From contig CAWDAD010000001.1 in assembly GCA_963800235.1 (NCBI GenBank), positions 744,001-808,000 of the forward strand: DNA of 64,000 nucleotides, read 5' to 3'. The notes below the pieces were generated by a model, which ran no database searches, was not told the origin of the DNA, and worked only from the letters and a program-made list of their open reading frames with translations. The position numbers were made by a program, and so were the translations under genes. The stretch is from CAVVNP01 sp963800235 (GTDB lineage Bacteria; Actinomycetota; Acidimicrobiia; Acidimicrobiales; Iamiaceae). Positions 8,783 through 16,154 of this stretch are shown here, piece by piece (position 1 is the stretch's first letter; each line of letters opens with the position of its first letter).

Positions 8783-11700
8783 GTGCGGTTCCGGGTCCTG
8801 GGTGCGGTCGAGGTGCTCGACGACGACGGTCCCGTCGCGCTGGGCGGCCCCCGCCAGCGCCTGTTGCTGGCGGTGCTGCTGGCGCGCCGCCGCCAAGTCG
8901 TGAGCCTGGACGCCCTGATCGACGCCCTGTGGGGCGATGACCAACCCCCGACCGCGCGGCCCACGCTGCAGACCTCCGTGTCCAAGCTGCGTCGACTCCT
9001 CCGCACCGATCCCGACGTCACGCTGCGGACACGAGGTCCCGGCTACGTGCTGGACGTCCCGGCCGACGCCGTGGACGCCGACCGGTTCGACGCCGAGGTC
9101 GCCGCGGCGCGGGAGGTGGCGGCCCGCCGACCGGACGAGGCGATCCGGGCGCTGGACCGCGCCCTGGACCTGTGGCTGGGCGACGCGTTCGCCGGGTACG
9201 CCGACCAGCCCTGGGCGCTTCCGGAGGCCAGCCGCCTGGAGGAGATCCGCCTGCAGGCGGTCGAGGGCCGCAACGACGCGCGGCTGGCGCTCGGGGACCC
9301 GGACGCGGTGATCGGCGAGCTCGACGGGCTCACGGTGACCCACTCGCTTCGGGAGCGCCTGTGGTCCCAGCTGGTCGTCGCGCTGCATCGGTCGGGGCGC
9401 CAGGCCGAGGCGCTGCGCGCCGCCGCCGCCTACCGCCGGCATCTTCGCGACGAGCTGGGACTTGACCCACCGCCGGCCTTCTGCGAACTGGAACAGCGGG
9501 TGCTGGACGGCGACGACGCCCCACGCCGGGCACCGTCGCCGGCCGCGTCGATCGACGACGCGCCGATCACGACGGCAGGGGGCGCGGGCCCATGTGCCCC
9601 TGTGGCCGCGTCGCCGCTGATCGGCCGGGAGTCCGCGCTGGCGGAGGTGACGGCGGCCGTCCGCCGCTCCCGCATGGTCACCCTCACGGGACCGGGGGGC
9701 GTCGGGAAGTCCGCGCTGGCTGCCGAAGTGGCCCGTCGCCTGGGGCCGGGGTTCCGCGACGGCGTGCGGATGGTCGAGCTGGCCCCGGTCAGCACCGATG
9801 ACGCCGTGGTGGCCTCGGTCGCCCAGGCCGTGGACGCGGAGCGCCGGTCGGGTCGGTCCCTCACACGGGCGGTCGTCGACGTCCTGGCCGCCCGAGAGCT
9901 GCTGGTGGTGGTGGACAACTGCGAGCACGTCACCGAACCGGTCGGTGCCCTGCTCACCGAGTTGGTGCGCTGGTGTCCGGCGGTCACGGTGCTTGCCACC
10001 AGCCGCGAGCCGGTCGGTCTGCCCGGCGAGGTCATCCGCCCGGTCGCACCGCTGGACGTCCCCGCCGAGCCGGCGGCGCCGCTGGCGGAGCTGGTGGCGG
10101 TCCCGTCGGTCGAGGTGTTCGTCGCCCGCGCCACCGAGGTGTCGCCTGCCTTCCGGCTGACGGAACGCAACGCCGCTGCGGTGGCCGAGCTCTGCATCCA
10201 TCTGGACGGCCTGCCGTTGGCGATCGAGCTGGCAGCGGCGCGCATGTCGTCGATGGGACCGCGTGAGCTGCTGAACCGACTGCACGAGCGGTTCGCGCTC
10301 CTCGGTGGCATGTCGGGAAGGACGCCGCGCCACCGCACGCTGCGTGATGTGGTGCAGTGGTCGTACTCCGCGCTCGAGGACCGCGAGCGCCTCCTGTTCG
10401 ACCGGCTGTCCGTCTTCGCGGGCGGCTTCGACCTGGACGCAGCGGAGCGCACGTGCGCCGAGGACGGCCCATCGGAGGTCGCCGCGTTGCTCGGGTCGCT
10501 CGTGGACCGGTCGCTCGTCGTCGCCGCGCCGTACGACGACGCCTTCCGCTACACGCTGTTGGAGACGCTGCGGCGCTTCGGCGCAGAACGGCTGGCCGAC
10601 CGCGCCGAAGGACCCGCCGTCCACCGTGCGCACGTACGGACCTACGTCGCGCGAGCCGAGCACGGCGGCGCGGCGCTCGACGGTCGAGCAGAGGGCGAGT
10701 GGGTGGCGCGCCTCGACGGCGACCTGGACAACCTGCGGGCCGCCTTCGGCGCGGCGCTGGCCGTCGACGACGTCGACGCCGCGCTGCGCCTGGTGGTTCC
10801 CGTCGCCGAGGCCGGCTTCCGCTCCATCCGCTACGAGGTCGTCGACTGGGCGGAGCGGGTCGTCGCCACCGCAGGGGCGCTGGAGCACCCACTGGGCCCG
10901 TCCGCACTGGCCGTCGTCGCCTACGGCGCGTTCGTCCGCGGAGAGCTCTCCCGGGCCGTCGACCTGGCCCGCGAGGCCCTGGACCTCCGCGACCGGCTCG
11001 ACACGGCCGCGTGCGGCCTCCCCGAACGCGTGCTCGGCAACGCGCTCATCTACCAGGGGCAGCACGAGGAGGCCATCGAGCACCTCGAGCGGTTCGTCGA
11101 GGTCGCCCGGGCCGCGGAGCGGCCTGGGCGCCTCGCCCACGCGATGTACATGCGGTCGGTGGCGCAGACCAGCATCGGCGACCCCGCCGGCGGTGCCGAG
11201 CTCGCCGAGCAGGCGCGAGCCGTGGCGGACGCCTCCGGCAGTCCGACCGCACGTTCGCAGGCCGCGTACGCCGCAGGGTTGGCACTGGTCCACGTCGACG
11301 CAGACGGCGCCGTGCGGCTGCTGGAGGACGCGTCGGAGCTGGCGGGGTCGGTCGGCAACCGGTGGATGCAGGCCTTCGCCCTGACCGAATCGCTGTGGCT
11401 TCGCGCCCGCCGCGGTGAGGTCGAGACGGCACTCGCCGGCTACCGCGAGGTCGTCGGGACATGGTTCCGCGGCGGCGACTGGGCCAACCAGTGGCTCAGC
11501 CTCCGCCACGTCGCCGGACTGCTGGCCGCCCTCGGCCACGACGAGGAGGCCGCGCTCCTCTCCGGGGCCGTGGAGGCAGCCGGGGCCACCTCGGCCCTGC
11601 CGTTCGCGCCGCAGGACGCGGAAGAGCTCCGAAGACTGTCCCGAGGTCTGGCCGCGCGCCTGGGGCCGACGGAGCTGGCGCGGACCCAACGAGGCGGGGC

Positions 11701-11833
11701 ACTGCTGCGCGAGGACGCCGCCGTGTCACTCGCGCTCCAAGCGATCGACGCCGCGGTCACCGGGACTGGACCATCGGGGCCTGTTGTGTCAGGCAGGGTC
11801 GAGGCTGCGGACCGCCGCTTCGAGCTTGGCTGA
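8783..11833 (+). CDS. AfsR/SARP-type transcriptional regulator (winged helix-BTAD-NTPase-TPR)
   Basis: 1016 residues from GTG 8783. Domain order: an OmpR-type winged-helix DNA-binding domain (about 5-90, with LQTSVSKLRRLL), the bacterial transcriptional activation domain BTAD (95-245), a STAND/NB-ARC-like NTPase with P-loop GPGGVGKSALA near residue 303 and Walker B LLVVVDNCEH, a GLPLAIELAAARM switch region, then TPR-like repeats to the C-terminus. Such proteins activate nearby genes in response to an unknown signal, often for secondary metabolism, but no biosynthetic cluster is visible here. It overlaps the convergent DUF302 gene by 45 bases. The full-length domain set suggests it is functional. 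Confidence 0.85.
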   Translation: MRFRVLGAVEVLDDDGPVALGGPRQRLLLAVLLARRRQVVSLDALIDALWGDDQPPTARPTLQTSVSKLRRLLRTDPDVTLRTRGPGYVLDVPADAVDADRFDAEVAAAREVAARRPDEAIRALDRALDLWLGDAFAGYADQPWALPEASRLEEIRLQAVEGRNDARLALGDPDAVIGELDGLTVTHSLRERLWSQLVVALHRSGRQAEALRAAAAYRRHLRDELGLDPPPAFCELEQRVLDGDDAPRRAPSPAASIDDAPITTAGGAGPCAPVAASPLIGRESALAEVTAAVRRSRMVTLTGPGGVGKSALAAEVARRLGPGFRDGVRMVELAPVSTDDAVVASVAQAVDAERRSGRSLTRAVVDVLAARELLVVVDNCEHVTEPVGALLTELVRWCPAVTVLATSREPVGLPGEVIRPVAPLDVPAEPAAPLAELVAVPSVEVFVARATEVSPAFRLTERNAAAVAELCIHLDGLPLAIELAAARMSSMGPRELLNRLHERFALLGGMSGRTPRHRTLRDVVQWSYSALEDRERLLFDRLSVFAGGFDLDAAERTCAEDGPSEVAALLGSLVDRSLVVAAPYDDAFRYTLLETLRRFGAERLADRAEGPAVHRAHVRTYVARAEHGGAALDGRAEGEWVARLDGDLDNLRAAFGAALAVDDVDAALRLVVPVAEAGFRSIRYEVVDWAERVVATAGALEHPLGPSALAVVAYGAFVRGELSRAVDLAREALDLRDRLDTAACGLPERVLGNALIYQGQHEEAIEHLERFVEVARAAERPGRLAHAMYMRSVAQTSIGDPAGGAELAEQARAVADASGSPTARSQAAYAAGLALVHVDADGAVRLLEDASELAGSVGNRWMQAFALTESLWLRARRGEVETALAGYREVVGTWFRGGDWANQWLSLRHVAGLLAALGHDEEAALLSGAVEAAGATSALPFAPQDAEELRRLSRGLAARLGPTELARTQRGGALLREDAAVSLALQAIDAAVTGTGPSGPVVSGRVEAADRRFELG

Positions 11834-12172
11834 CACGTCGGTGACCAGGTCAGCCAGGCGCGGATCGGTCATCAGTTCCCGTGGGTCGGCAGCGGTGACC
11901 CGGCTGCCGCCGTCGACGGCTTCGATGACGACGTTGCAGGGCAGGAGCAGGCTCGCCGTCGGGTCCACGTCGAGGGCCCGGTTGGCGAAACCGGGGTTGC
12001 AGGCCCCGAGAATCTTGAGGTGCGGTCGGTCGACGCCGAGCTTGGCCTTCAGGGTGGCGGCGACATCGATCTCGGTGAGGACACCGAAGCCCTGCTCGGT
12101 CAGCGCCGCCCGGATCAGCGTCTCGGCCTGGTCCGGGTCGACGGGGAGGGTGGTGGTGATTCCGGCGATCAC
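11789..12172 (-). CDS. DUF302 domain protein
   Basis: 127 residues from GTG 12172. It contains the DUF302 hallmarks: a start like GITTTLPVDPDQAETLIRAAL, then EIDVAATLKAKLG, and ILGACNPGFANRAL, where the family has a conserved cysteine-containing loop, followed by LLLPCNVVIEA. DUF302 proteins are small and cytosolic and often occur beside sulfur- or metal-stress genes; their activity is unknown. The start overlaps the stop of a 28-residue reading frame (GTGA), indicating coupling. The 3' end overlaps the AfsR-type gene on the other strand. A CsoR-family-like palindrome lies about 135 bases upstream of this start. Confidence 0.8.
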   Translation of the reverse strand: MIAGITTTLPVDPDQAETLIRAALTEQGFGVLTEIDVAATLKAKLGVDRPHLKILGACNPGFANRALDVDPTASLLLPCNVVIEAVDGGSRVTAADPRELMTDPRLADLVTDVSAKLEAAVRSLDPA

Positions 12173-12255
12173 CGCGACACCAGTCCAAGCTCGGATTCGA
12201 TGGCGGCGCGGGGCTTGACGGTGCGGGGGTCACCAGCATGGGCGAGTGAAGCCAT
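12169..12255 (-). CDS. Small (28-residue) coupled open reading frame
   Basis: ATG 12255 overlaps the rhomboid-like gene's stop (TGATG), and its own stop overlaps the DUF302 start (GTGA). A GGAGA ribosome-site candidate lies seven bases upstream. The peptide begins MASLAHAGDPRT and ends ESELGLVSR. No family is recognised. It may be a translational-coupling leader that sets DUF302 expression, or a degraded remnant. Overlaps on both sides support its being translated, but selection on the peptide cannot be judged from one sequence. Confidence 0.4.
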   Translation of the reverse strand: MASLAHAGDPRTVKPRAAIESELGLVSR

Positions 12256-13037
12256 CACAGGTCTCCGTTCAGATCGTTGGGGTGATTGCTCACCTCGTAC
12301 AACCAGATACCCATAGGGGTATGTTCCCCGGCGGGCAGGGATCGGCTCCGGGCCCTGGTCAGAGGCCACATGGCGAACCCGATCGTGACGGCGACCAGAT
12401 GGCCGAAGTCGGTGAACGTGTGGCCGATCAGCACCCCGCCGACGACGATGGCGGCCAGCGTCATCGCCCAGATCGTTCGGAGACGTCCGGGCAGCCGGTA
12501 GGTGAACACGGCGGCGACCGCGGCGAAGCCGTAGCTGACGCCGACGTCGATGCTGCTCTCCGGGCTACCGCTCACCACTCCGGCACCGGTCGCCAGCCAC
12601 AGGCCGAGCGCGGTGAGCAGGGTCGCACCGACGTGGCCCGTGATGAACACGAGCAGCCAGCGTCTGGTCCCAAGCCACCGTTCGGCGGGGGCCAGCACGA
12701 CCGCCAGGACGATGACCCACGGCAGGAGCGCGTAGCTGTCCACCCAGAACGCGCTCCGGATCAGTACCCGCAGCGGATCGGTGCGAAGGTGGGACAGGTT
12801 GCTGCTGTGAGCCCTGAGCACGGCGTCGGCGAGCGACGAGTCCAGTCCGAGGAGCACCCAGGTGGTGATCACCACGATGCTCAGGTAGATGAACGTCGCC
12901 GGCGAGAACCGCAGGTAGCGCCAGATGCCCGGCTTGGATCGTTCCCAACGGCGATGCACCGCGACGGCCGGGCGCCACTCGCGACGCAACGCGGCGCCAT
13001 AGACCAGACCGACCGCCGAGACGACGACGAGGATCAT
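12255..13037 (-). CDS. Rhomboid-like multi-pass membrane protein
   Basis: 260 residues with about six hydrophobic helices. Segments GHVGATLL, DVGVSYGFAAV and TDFGHLVAVTIGF follow the rhomboid helix 4-6 layout: a serine in VSYG and a histidine in FGH occupy the positions of the catalytic dyad, though the exact GxSG signature is absent. It is therefore either a diverged intramembrane protease or an inactive rhomboid-fold protein. The last 20 codons contain a CsoR-like operator, so the annotated C-terminus may be partly regulatory DNA read through. ATG 13037 has a weak ribosome site. The 141-base gap (13038-13178) before thioredoxin holds a short CGTTCG/CGAAC inverted repeat and nothing else recognised. 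Confidence 0.65.
   Translation of the reverse strand: MILVVVSAVGLVYGAALRREWRPAVAVHRRWERSKPGIWRYLRFSPATFIYLSIVVITTWVLLGLDSSLADAVLRAHSSNLSHLRTDPLRVLIRSAFWVDSYALLPWVIVLAVVLAPAERWLGTRRWLLVFITGHVGATLLTALGLWLATGAGVVSGSPESSIDVGVSYGFAAVAAVFTYRLPGRLRTIWAMTLAAIVVGGVLIGHTFTDFGHLVAVTIGFAMWPLTRARSRSLPAGEHTPMGIWLYEVSNHPNDLNGDL
12307..12322 (-). promoter_or_regulatory. CsoR/CstR-family-like operator A
   Basis: ATACCCATAGGGGTAT is a near-palindrome of the ATACCC-N-GGGTAT type bound by CsoR-family copper or persulfide repressors. It lies 52 bases upstream of the 28-residue frame and about 135 bases upstream of DUF302, inside the 3' end of the rhomboid-like gene, so it would control an internal promoter. Read on the minus strand it differs from operator B only in the central three bases. 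Confidence 0.6.
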
Positions 13038-13178
13038 CCGGTTCGAGTCAACGAACGAGGTCCTGCGCCGCTCTGCGGCGTGTCTGTCCCTGCCGACCTG
13101 CCGGGAAGACGATGTTCCCGCTCGTCCGCCAGTCGGCTGTCGACGGGATCCCCGTCGCGCTGCGGCCGATCGACGTCC

Positions 13179-13619
13179 TCAAGATCGCCGGGCCGCAGCG
13201 AGCGCGGTGTCGACCCAGTGTCGGATGGAGTCGGCAGGCAGCGCGCCGACCTGTCTCGAGATCTCGGCGCCGTCGGCGAAGAGCACCATGGTCGGGATGC
13301 CCTGAACGCCGAGGCGCCCTGACACGTCTGGTGACTGGTCGACGTTCACCTTCACGACCCGAAGGGACCCGGCAGCGTCAGTTGCGAGTTGCTCGAGCGC
13401 CGGGGCGACGGCTCGGCACGGACCGCACCATGGGGCCCACAGGTCGACGAGCACCGGAAGCTTCGAACGGGCGATGACCCTGTCGAACTCGTCGGTCCCC
13501 ACCTGGACGAGCCACGGAAGGTCCGCGTGGCACTTGCTGCAGCGGGGCCGCCCCGCCGCGTCGTTGGCCAGCCGATTTCGCACGTTGCAGGCCGGGCACT
13601 GCAGCACGGTCGTCGCCAT
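13179..13619 (-). CDS. trxC: Thioredoxin with N-terminal zinc finger (thioredoxin 2 type)
   Basis: 146 residues. The N-terminal CPAC-x15-CSKC zinc ribbon (residues 8-30) followed by a thioredoxin fold with active site WCGPC near residue 64 identifies the thioredoxin-2 class. The cis-proline loop GIPTMVLF is present at about 108. It reduces protein disulfides and is associated with oxidative and thiol stress. GGGAG lies six bases before ATG 13619. It follows the cysteine-rich peptide gene by 42 bases, and the pair is probably cotranscribed from the promoter under operator B. Confidence 0.9.
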   Translation of the reverse strand: MATTVLQCPACNVRNRLANDAAGRPRCSKCHADLPWLVQVGTDEFDRVIARSKLPVLVDLWAPWCGPCRAVAPALEQLATDAAGSLRVVKVNVDQSPDVSGRLGVQGIPTMVLFADGAEISRQVGALPADSIRHWVDTALAAARRS

Positions 13620-13661
13620 CAGGCGCTCCCTTCCACGTCGAGGTCCGGGTGAGTCGGGTAA

Positions 13662-13859
13662 CTACCGGCCCCGCAGGCGAGCCAGCAGGCCCCGCCGTTC
13701 GCCGCCCACGGCCGTGACCTTCGCCTTGCCGGCGGCCTTGTCCTCACGGCAATGGCAGCGTTGGGCGGCCGGGACATCGCCGAGCACCTGCTCGACGTGG
13801 GCGCCGCACCCCGCCCAGGATGGCTTCTGGCACTTGGAGCACGTCGTCGCTCTGCACAT
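13662..13859 (-). CDS. Cysteine-rich small zinc-binding-type protein
   Basis: 65 residues. It starts MCRATTCSKCQKPSWAGC, followed by H-V, then RCHC. This matches a small actinobacterial family of uncharacterised proteins with an N-terminal MCR-TTC-CGK-TWAGCG pattern, recognised from memory; cysteine and histidine spacing suggests one zinc site. The lysine/arginine-rich tail is more variable. The start codon overlaps operator B, leaving no room for a leader ribosome site beyond a GGGG, so the transcript could be leaderless. It probably heads the unit with thioredoxin and the rhomboid-like gene. Confidence 0.7.
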   Translation of the reverse strand: MCRATTCSKCQKPSWAGCGAHVEQVLGDVPAAQRCHCREDKAAGKAKVTAVGGERRGLLARLRGR

Positions 13860-13873
13860 ACCCCATAGGGTAT
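13858..13873 (-). promoter_or_regulatory. CsoR/CstR-family-like operator B
   Basis: ATACCCCATAGGGTAT, a near-palindrome like operator A, overlaps the first base pair of the cysteine-rich gene's start codon. Repressor binding here would block transcription start or early elongation. No CsoR-family repressor gene is found in the window. Confidence 0.6.
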
Positions 13874-13879
13874 CCGACT

Positions 13880-14020
13880 CGACTCGTCGAGCGACGCGAC
13901 GGCGGGTTGCCTTCTCGAGTCCGACGGCGGAGAAGTCGACGCCGGCGGTGGCCCAGCCTCGGGTGGCCAGACGGCGTTGCGTCCGACGCCGCAGGCCAGG
14001 TCACGAGCACGGCCTGGAGC
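13880..14020 (-). pseudogene. Remnant of a class I methyltransferase (TehB-like)
   Basis: Minus-strand translation gives RARDLACGVGRNAVW, the SAM-binding motif I. After a frame change near 13966 it continues LATRGWATAGVDFSAVGLEKA. The shift equals loss of one copy of a CTGG direct repeat (four bases), the mark of replication slippage rather than a base-calling error. Only about 45 residues remain, and the sequence runs straight into operator B. Confidence 0.6.
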
Positions 14021-14028
14021 GAGGTGAG

Positions 14029-14190
14029 TCAGCTCGCGCGGTCGTCTTGGTGGTGGGCATCGATGTGCAGCGGGAGGTGGAGCGGGCAGGTGCCCACGGC
14101 CGCGGCGCCGACCATGACGAGGGCGAGGGCGAGGATCGTGGCAACGACTCCGCCAAGGGTCCCAGATCCGGCGAGCCCGGCACGTGCCAA
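14029..14190 (-). CDS. Short DUF2892-like membrane peptide, possibly partial
   Basis: 53 residues if started at TTG 14190. A hydrophobic helix (GGVVATILALALVMVGAA) is followed by GTCPLHLPLHID, which resembles the G-CPLY-LLG end of DUF2892 inner-membrane proteins. These commonly accompany rhodaneses and CsoR/CstR-regulated genes. The usual N-terminal arginine motif is not convincing and there is no ATG or GTG, so this may be a fragment. The upstream edge abuts tRNA-Val. Confidence 0.35.
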   Translation of the reverse strand: MARAGLAGSGTLGGVVATILALALVMVGAAAVGTCPLHLPLHIDAHHQDDRAS

Positions 14191-14239
14191 CCGTGCCGGG
14201 GCGACAACAACTGCCGCGCCGCCAAGGCGAAGACGATGG

Positions 14240-14313
14240 TGGGCGCGGAGGGACTCGAACCCCCGACATCTGCCTTGTAAGGGCAGCGCTCTAGCCAGCT
14301 GAGCTACGCGCCC
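14240..14313 (-). tRNA. tRNA-Val (anticodon TAC)
   Basis: A full cloverleaf reads on the minus strand: acceptor GGGCGCG paired with CGCGCCC, a D-arm with AGCTCAGCTGG, anticodon stem CTGCC/GGCAG around loop CTTACAA (anticodon TAC, valine), and T-arm GGGTTCGAGTCCC. CCA follows the discriminator A (plus-strand TGG at 14237-14239), so the CCA end is encoded. Confidence 0.95.
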
Positions 14314-14333
14314 GCAGCGTGCGACGGTACCGG

Positions 14334-14423
14334 TCAGGCCGGGGACGGTGGGGCGGCGGCGTCGGGCGGCACCTGGGCGTCCCACTGCTCCAGGCCGCCG
14401 GTCAGCTTCTTGAGGAAGCCCAT
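14334..14423 (-). CDS. Small protein of 29 residues, unknown
   Basis: ATG 14423 has a strong GGAGGTG ribosome site four bases upstream. The peptide begins MGFLKKLTGGLEQWD, an amphipathic helix-like start, and ends in a proline/alanine tail before TGA. It sits just upstream of tRNA-Val on the same strand. Short MGFLKKLxG-type proteins are common but uncharacterised. The ribosome site and composition favour translation. Confidence 0.45.
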   Translation of the reverse strand: MGFLKKLTGGLEQWDAQVPPDAAAPPSPA

Positions 14424-14554
14424 CGTGCACCTCCGTGTTCGCCCGAGTCGCCGGTGGGAACCACCGACCGGGCGGAGGCTACGCCGAAACGCAGGAGGTC
14501 GCGGGCTCCCACCGCTCGGCACGCGGACACCGCTGGTGCCGCCTTCCGGGGCGT

Positions 14555-15088
14555 TCAGGCGTCGACGCCCTCGCGCCGGGGGCGGTCGGGACCGGTGAGG
14601 GTCGGCGCCGCCGGCGCCCGGCTCGAGCGGGCCAGCGCCACCAGCGCAGCGGACGCCTCGTGCTGCAGGTCGGGCAGGCGGTCCACCGGGAACCACTGCG
14701 CCGACTCGATCTCCGGTGACTGCGGGCTGGCCCCTTCGGGGTCGGCGCCGGCCGCCGGTCGGGCCCGGAAGACGATGTCGATGCGCTGGGGGTCGGCGTC
14801 GACCACCACCGCCGGCTCGCCGACCAGGTCGATGACCAGGCCGACCTCCTCGAACACCTCGCGCCGAGCGGCGTCGGCGGGGTCCTCGCCCCGCTTCAGC
14901 AACCCGCCGGGGACGCCCCACTGGTGCCGGTACACCTGGCGCACCAGCAGCACGTCGCCGTCGGCCCGCTCGATCAGGCAGATCGCCCCGACCGTGTAGG
15001 ACGGCGCCACCCCTCGCACCAGCCACCGCCGCAGCCGCCTGGGCAGCCGCCGGTAGACCTGCAGCGCTGCCCCCTGGGCCTGATCCAT
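14555..15088 (-). CDS. Nudix hydrolase
   Basis: 177 residues from ATG 15088. The Nudix box G-x5-E-x7-REVFEEVG is complete at about residues 65-87. A preceding WGVPGG segment and a following variable region are typical of broad-range nucleoside-diphosphate-X pyrophosphatases. The N-terminus (RRLPRRLRRWLVRG) is basic. Substrate cannot be assigned. An imperfect long inverted repeat lies in the 100-base gap upstream and would be in its leader. 131 bases without recognised features separate it from the small downstream gene. Confidence 0.85.
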   Translation of the reverse strand: MDQAQGAALQVYRRLPRRLRRWLVRGVAPSYTVGAICLIERADGDVLLVRQVYRHQWGVPGGLLKRGEDPADAARREVFEEVGLVIDLVGEPAVVVDADPQRIDIVFRARPAAGADPEGASPQSPEIESAQWFPVDRLPDLQHEASAALVALARSSRAPAAPTLTGPDRPRREGVDA

Positions 15089-15114
15089 CACACCTTGGAG
15101 GCTACGGGGACCAC

Positions 15115-15176
15115 CCACCGATTTCGTGAAGCGAAACCGTCCTTCAGCGCCGGTTCTCCTCCACGAAACGCGGTGG
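15115..15176 (-). other. Long imperfect stem-loop in the Nudix leader region
   Basis: The arms 15115-15128 (CCACCGATTTCGTG) and 15162-15176 pair except for one bulge near the middle. Inside, AACCG (15135-15139) pairs with CGGTT (15151-15155). It lies between the stop of the phosphatase gene and the Nudix start. It could be a terminator for the former or a structured leader of the latter; no T-tract is present. Confidence 0.4.
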
Positions 15177-15192
15177 AGCGGGTGGGAGCGGC

Positions 15193-15956
15193 TCAGGGGA
15201 CGGGCACGTCGCCCGGAGCGGCCCGGCGGGCGGCGACCAGGGCGTCGCGCACCTCGGCGGTGGCGGCCGCCACCGGGGTCCGGCGGGCGGCGTGCTCGAG
15301 CACGACCAGGTCGCGGTCGAAGGCGTCGACCACGGTGGCACCGGCCTCGTGGCAGACGAGCAGGCCGCCCAGGTAGTCCCACGGCCCGTGGGCGTCGTCG
15401 GCGCAGTCGAGGTAGGCGTCGAGCCGGCCGCTGGCCACCGCGCACAGGTCGAGCGCCGCCGCGCCGAGGGCCCGGAACTGGCCCCAGCCGAGGTGACGGC
15501 CCGGCAGCCCGTTCACCCCGACGAGCGCCTGGCCCAGGTCGGTCTGGCCGGACGGCCGCACCACCTCGCCGTCGCGCCGCGCCCCCCGCCGCGCACCGCC
15601 TCGAAGCGGGTGCCGTGGACCAGGTCGGCGACGACCGACGCCCGCACCCCGTCGCGGTCGACCGCCGCCAAGCTGGTGGCGAACCACGACACGCCCCGGG
15701 ACGCGTTGGTCGAGCCGTCGAGCGGGTCGACCACCACCACGACGTCCCGGCCCGGCTCGTGCAGGCCGGTCTCCTCGCTGAGCACGCCCACCCCGCCGGC
15801 CAGCAGGTGGCGGACGGCGGCCTCGTCAGCGGCGATGTCGCTCTTGTACTGACCCTCCCGGGTGCCGGCCAGCCCCCAGTCGGCCACGTCGCCGAGCGCC
15901 GAGGCGACCACGTCGGCGGTCGAGTGCAGCAGGTCGAGCAGGCCGGCGTCGTCCAC
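15193..15956 (-). pseudogene. Inositol monophosphatase family protein, single-base frameshift
   Basis: The N-terminal frame (GTG 15956) carries LSEETGLH and the metal-binding motif VVDPLDGSTN. The C-terminal frame, ending at 15193, carries RRDGEVVRPSGQTDLGQ and the second motif GPWDYLGGLLV. They join cleanly if one base is removed from a six-base G run (plus-strand C6 at 15582-15587), giving a normal protein of about 254 residues. All catalytic residues are present, so a base-calling error in the homopolymer is quite possible; otherwise the gene is newly inactivated. The family dephosphorylates inositol phosphate, histidinol phosphate or related substrates with magnesium. Confidence 0.8.
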
Positions 15957-16154
15957 GACCGGCGACGGTAGGCGACGGGTGACCGGCAACCGCCAGGTAG
16001 CGCCGCCGCCAGCTGAGCGCCGCCGCCAAGGGCCCGGACCGACCGACGGCCCGCCGGCGGGAGGAGGCGGGGCGGGCGACCGGCCGACCAGAACGTCACC
16101 GGGTCGTGGCAGGCTTGACCGGACCGATCCGCCGTCCCCCCGCCGAGGAGCACC

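Noticed and set aside
13038..13178. Short protein-like plus-strand frame starting near 13112
   Set aside because: No family match and it runs antisense through thioredoxin; treated as intergenic.
14240..14313. Island attachment site at tRNA-Val
   Set aside because: I saw no duplicate of the tRNA 3' end within the accessory region and no integrase gene.
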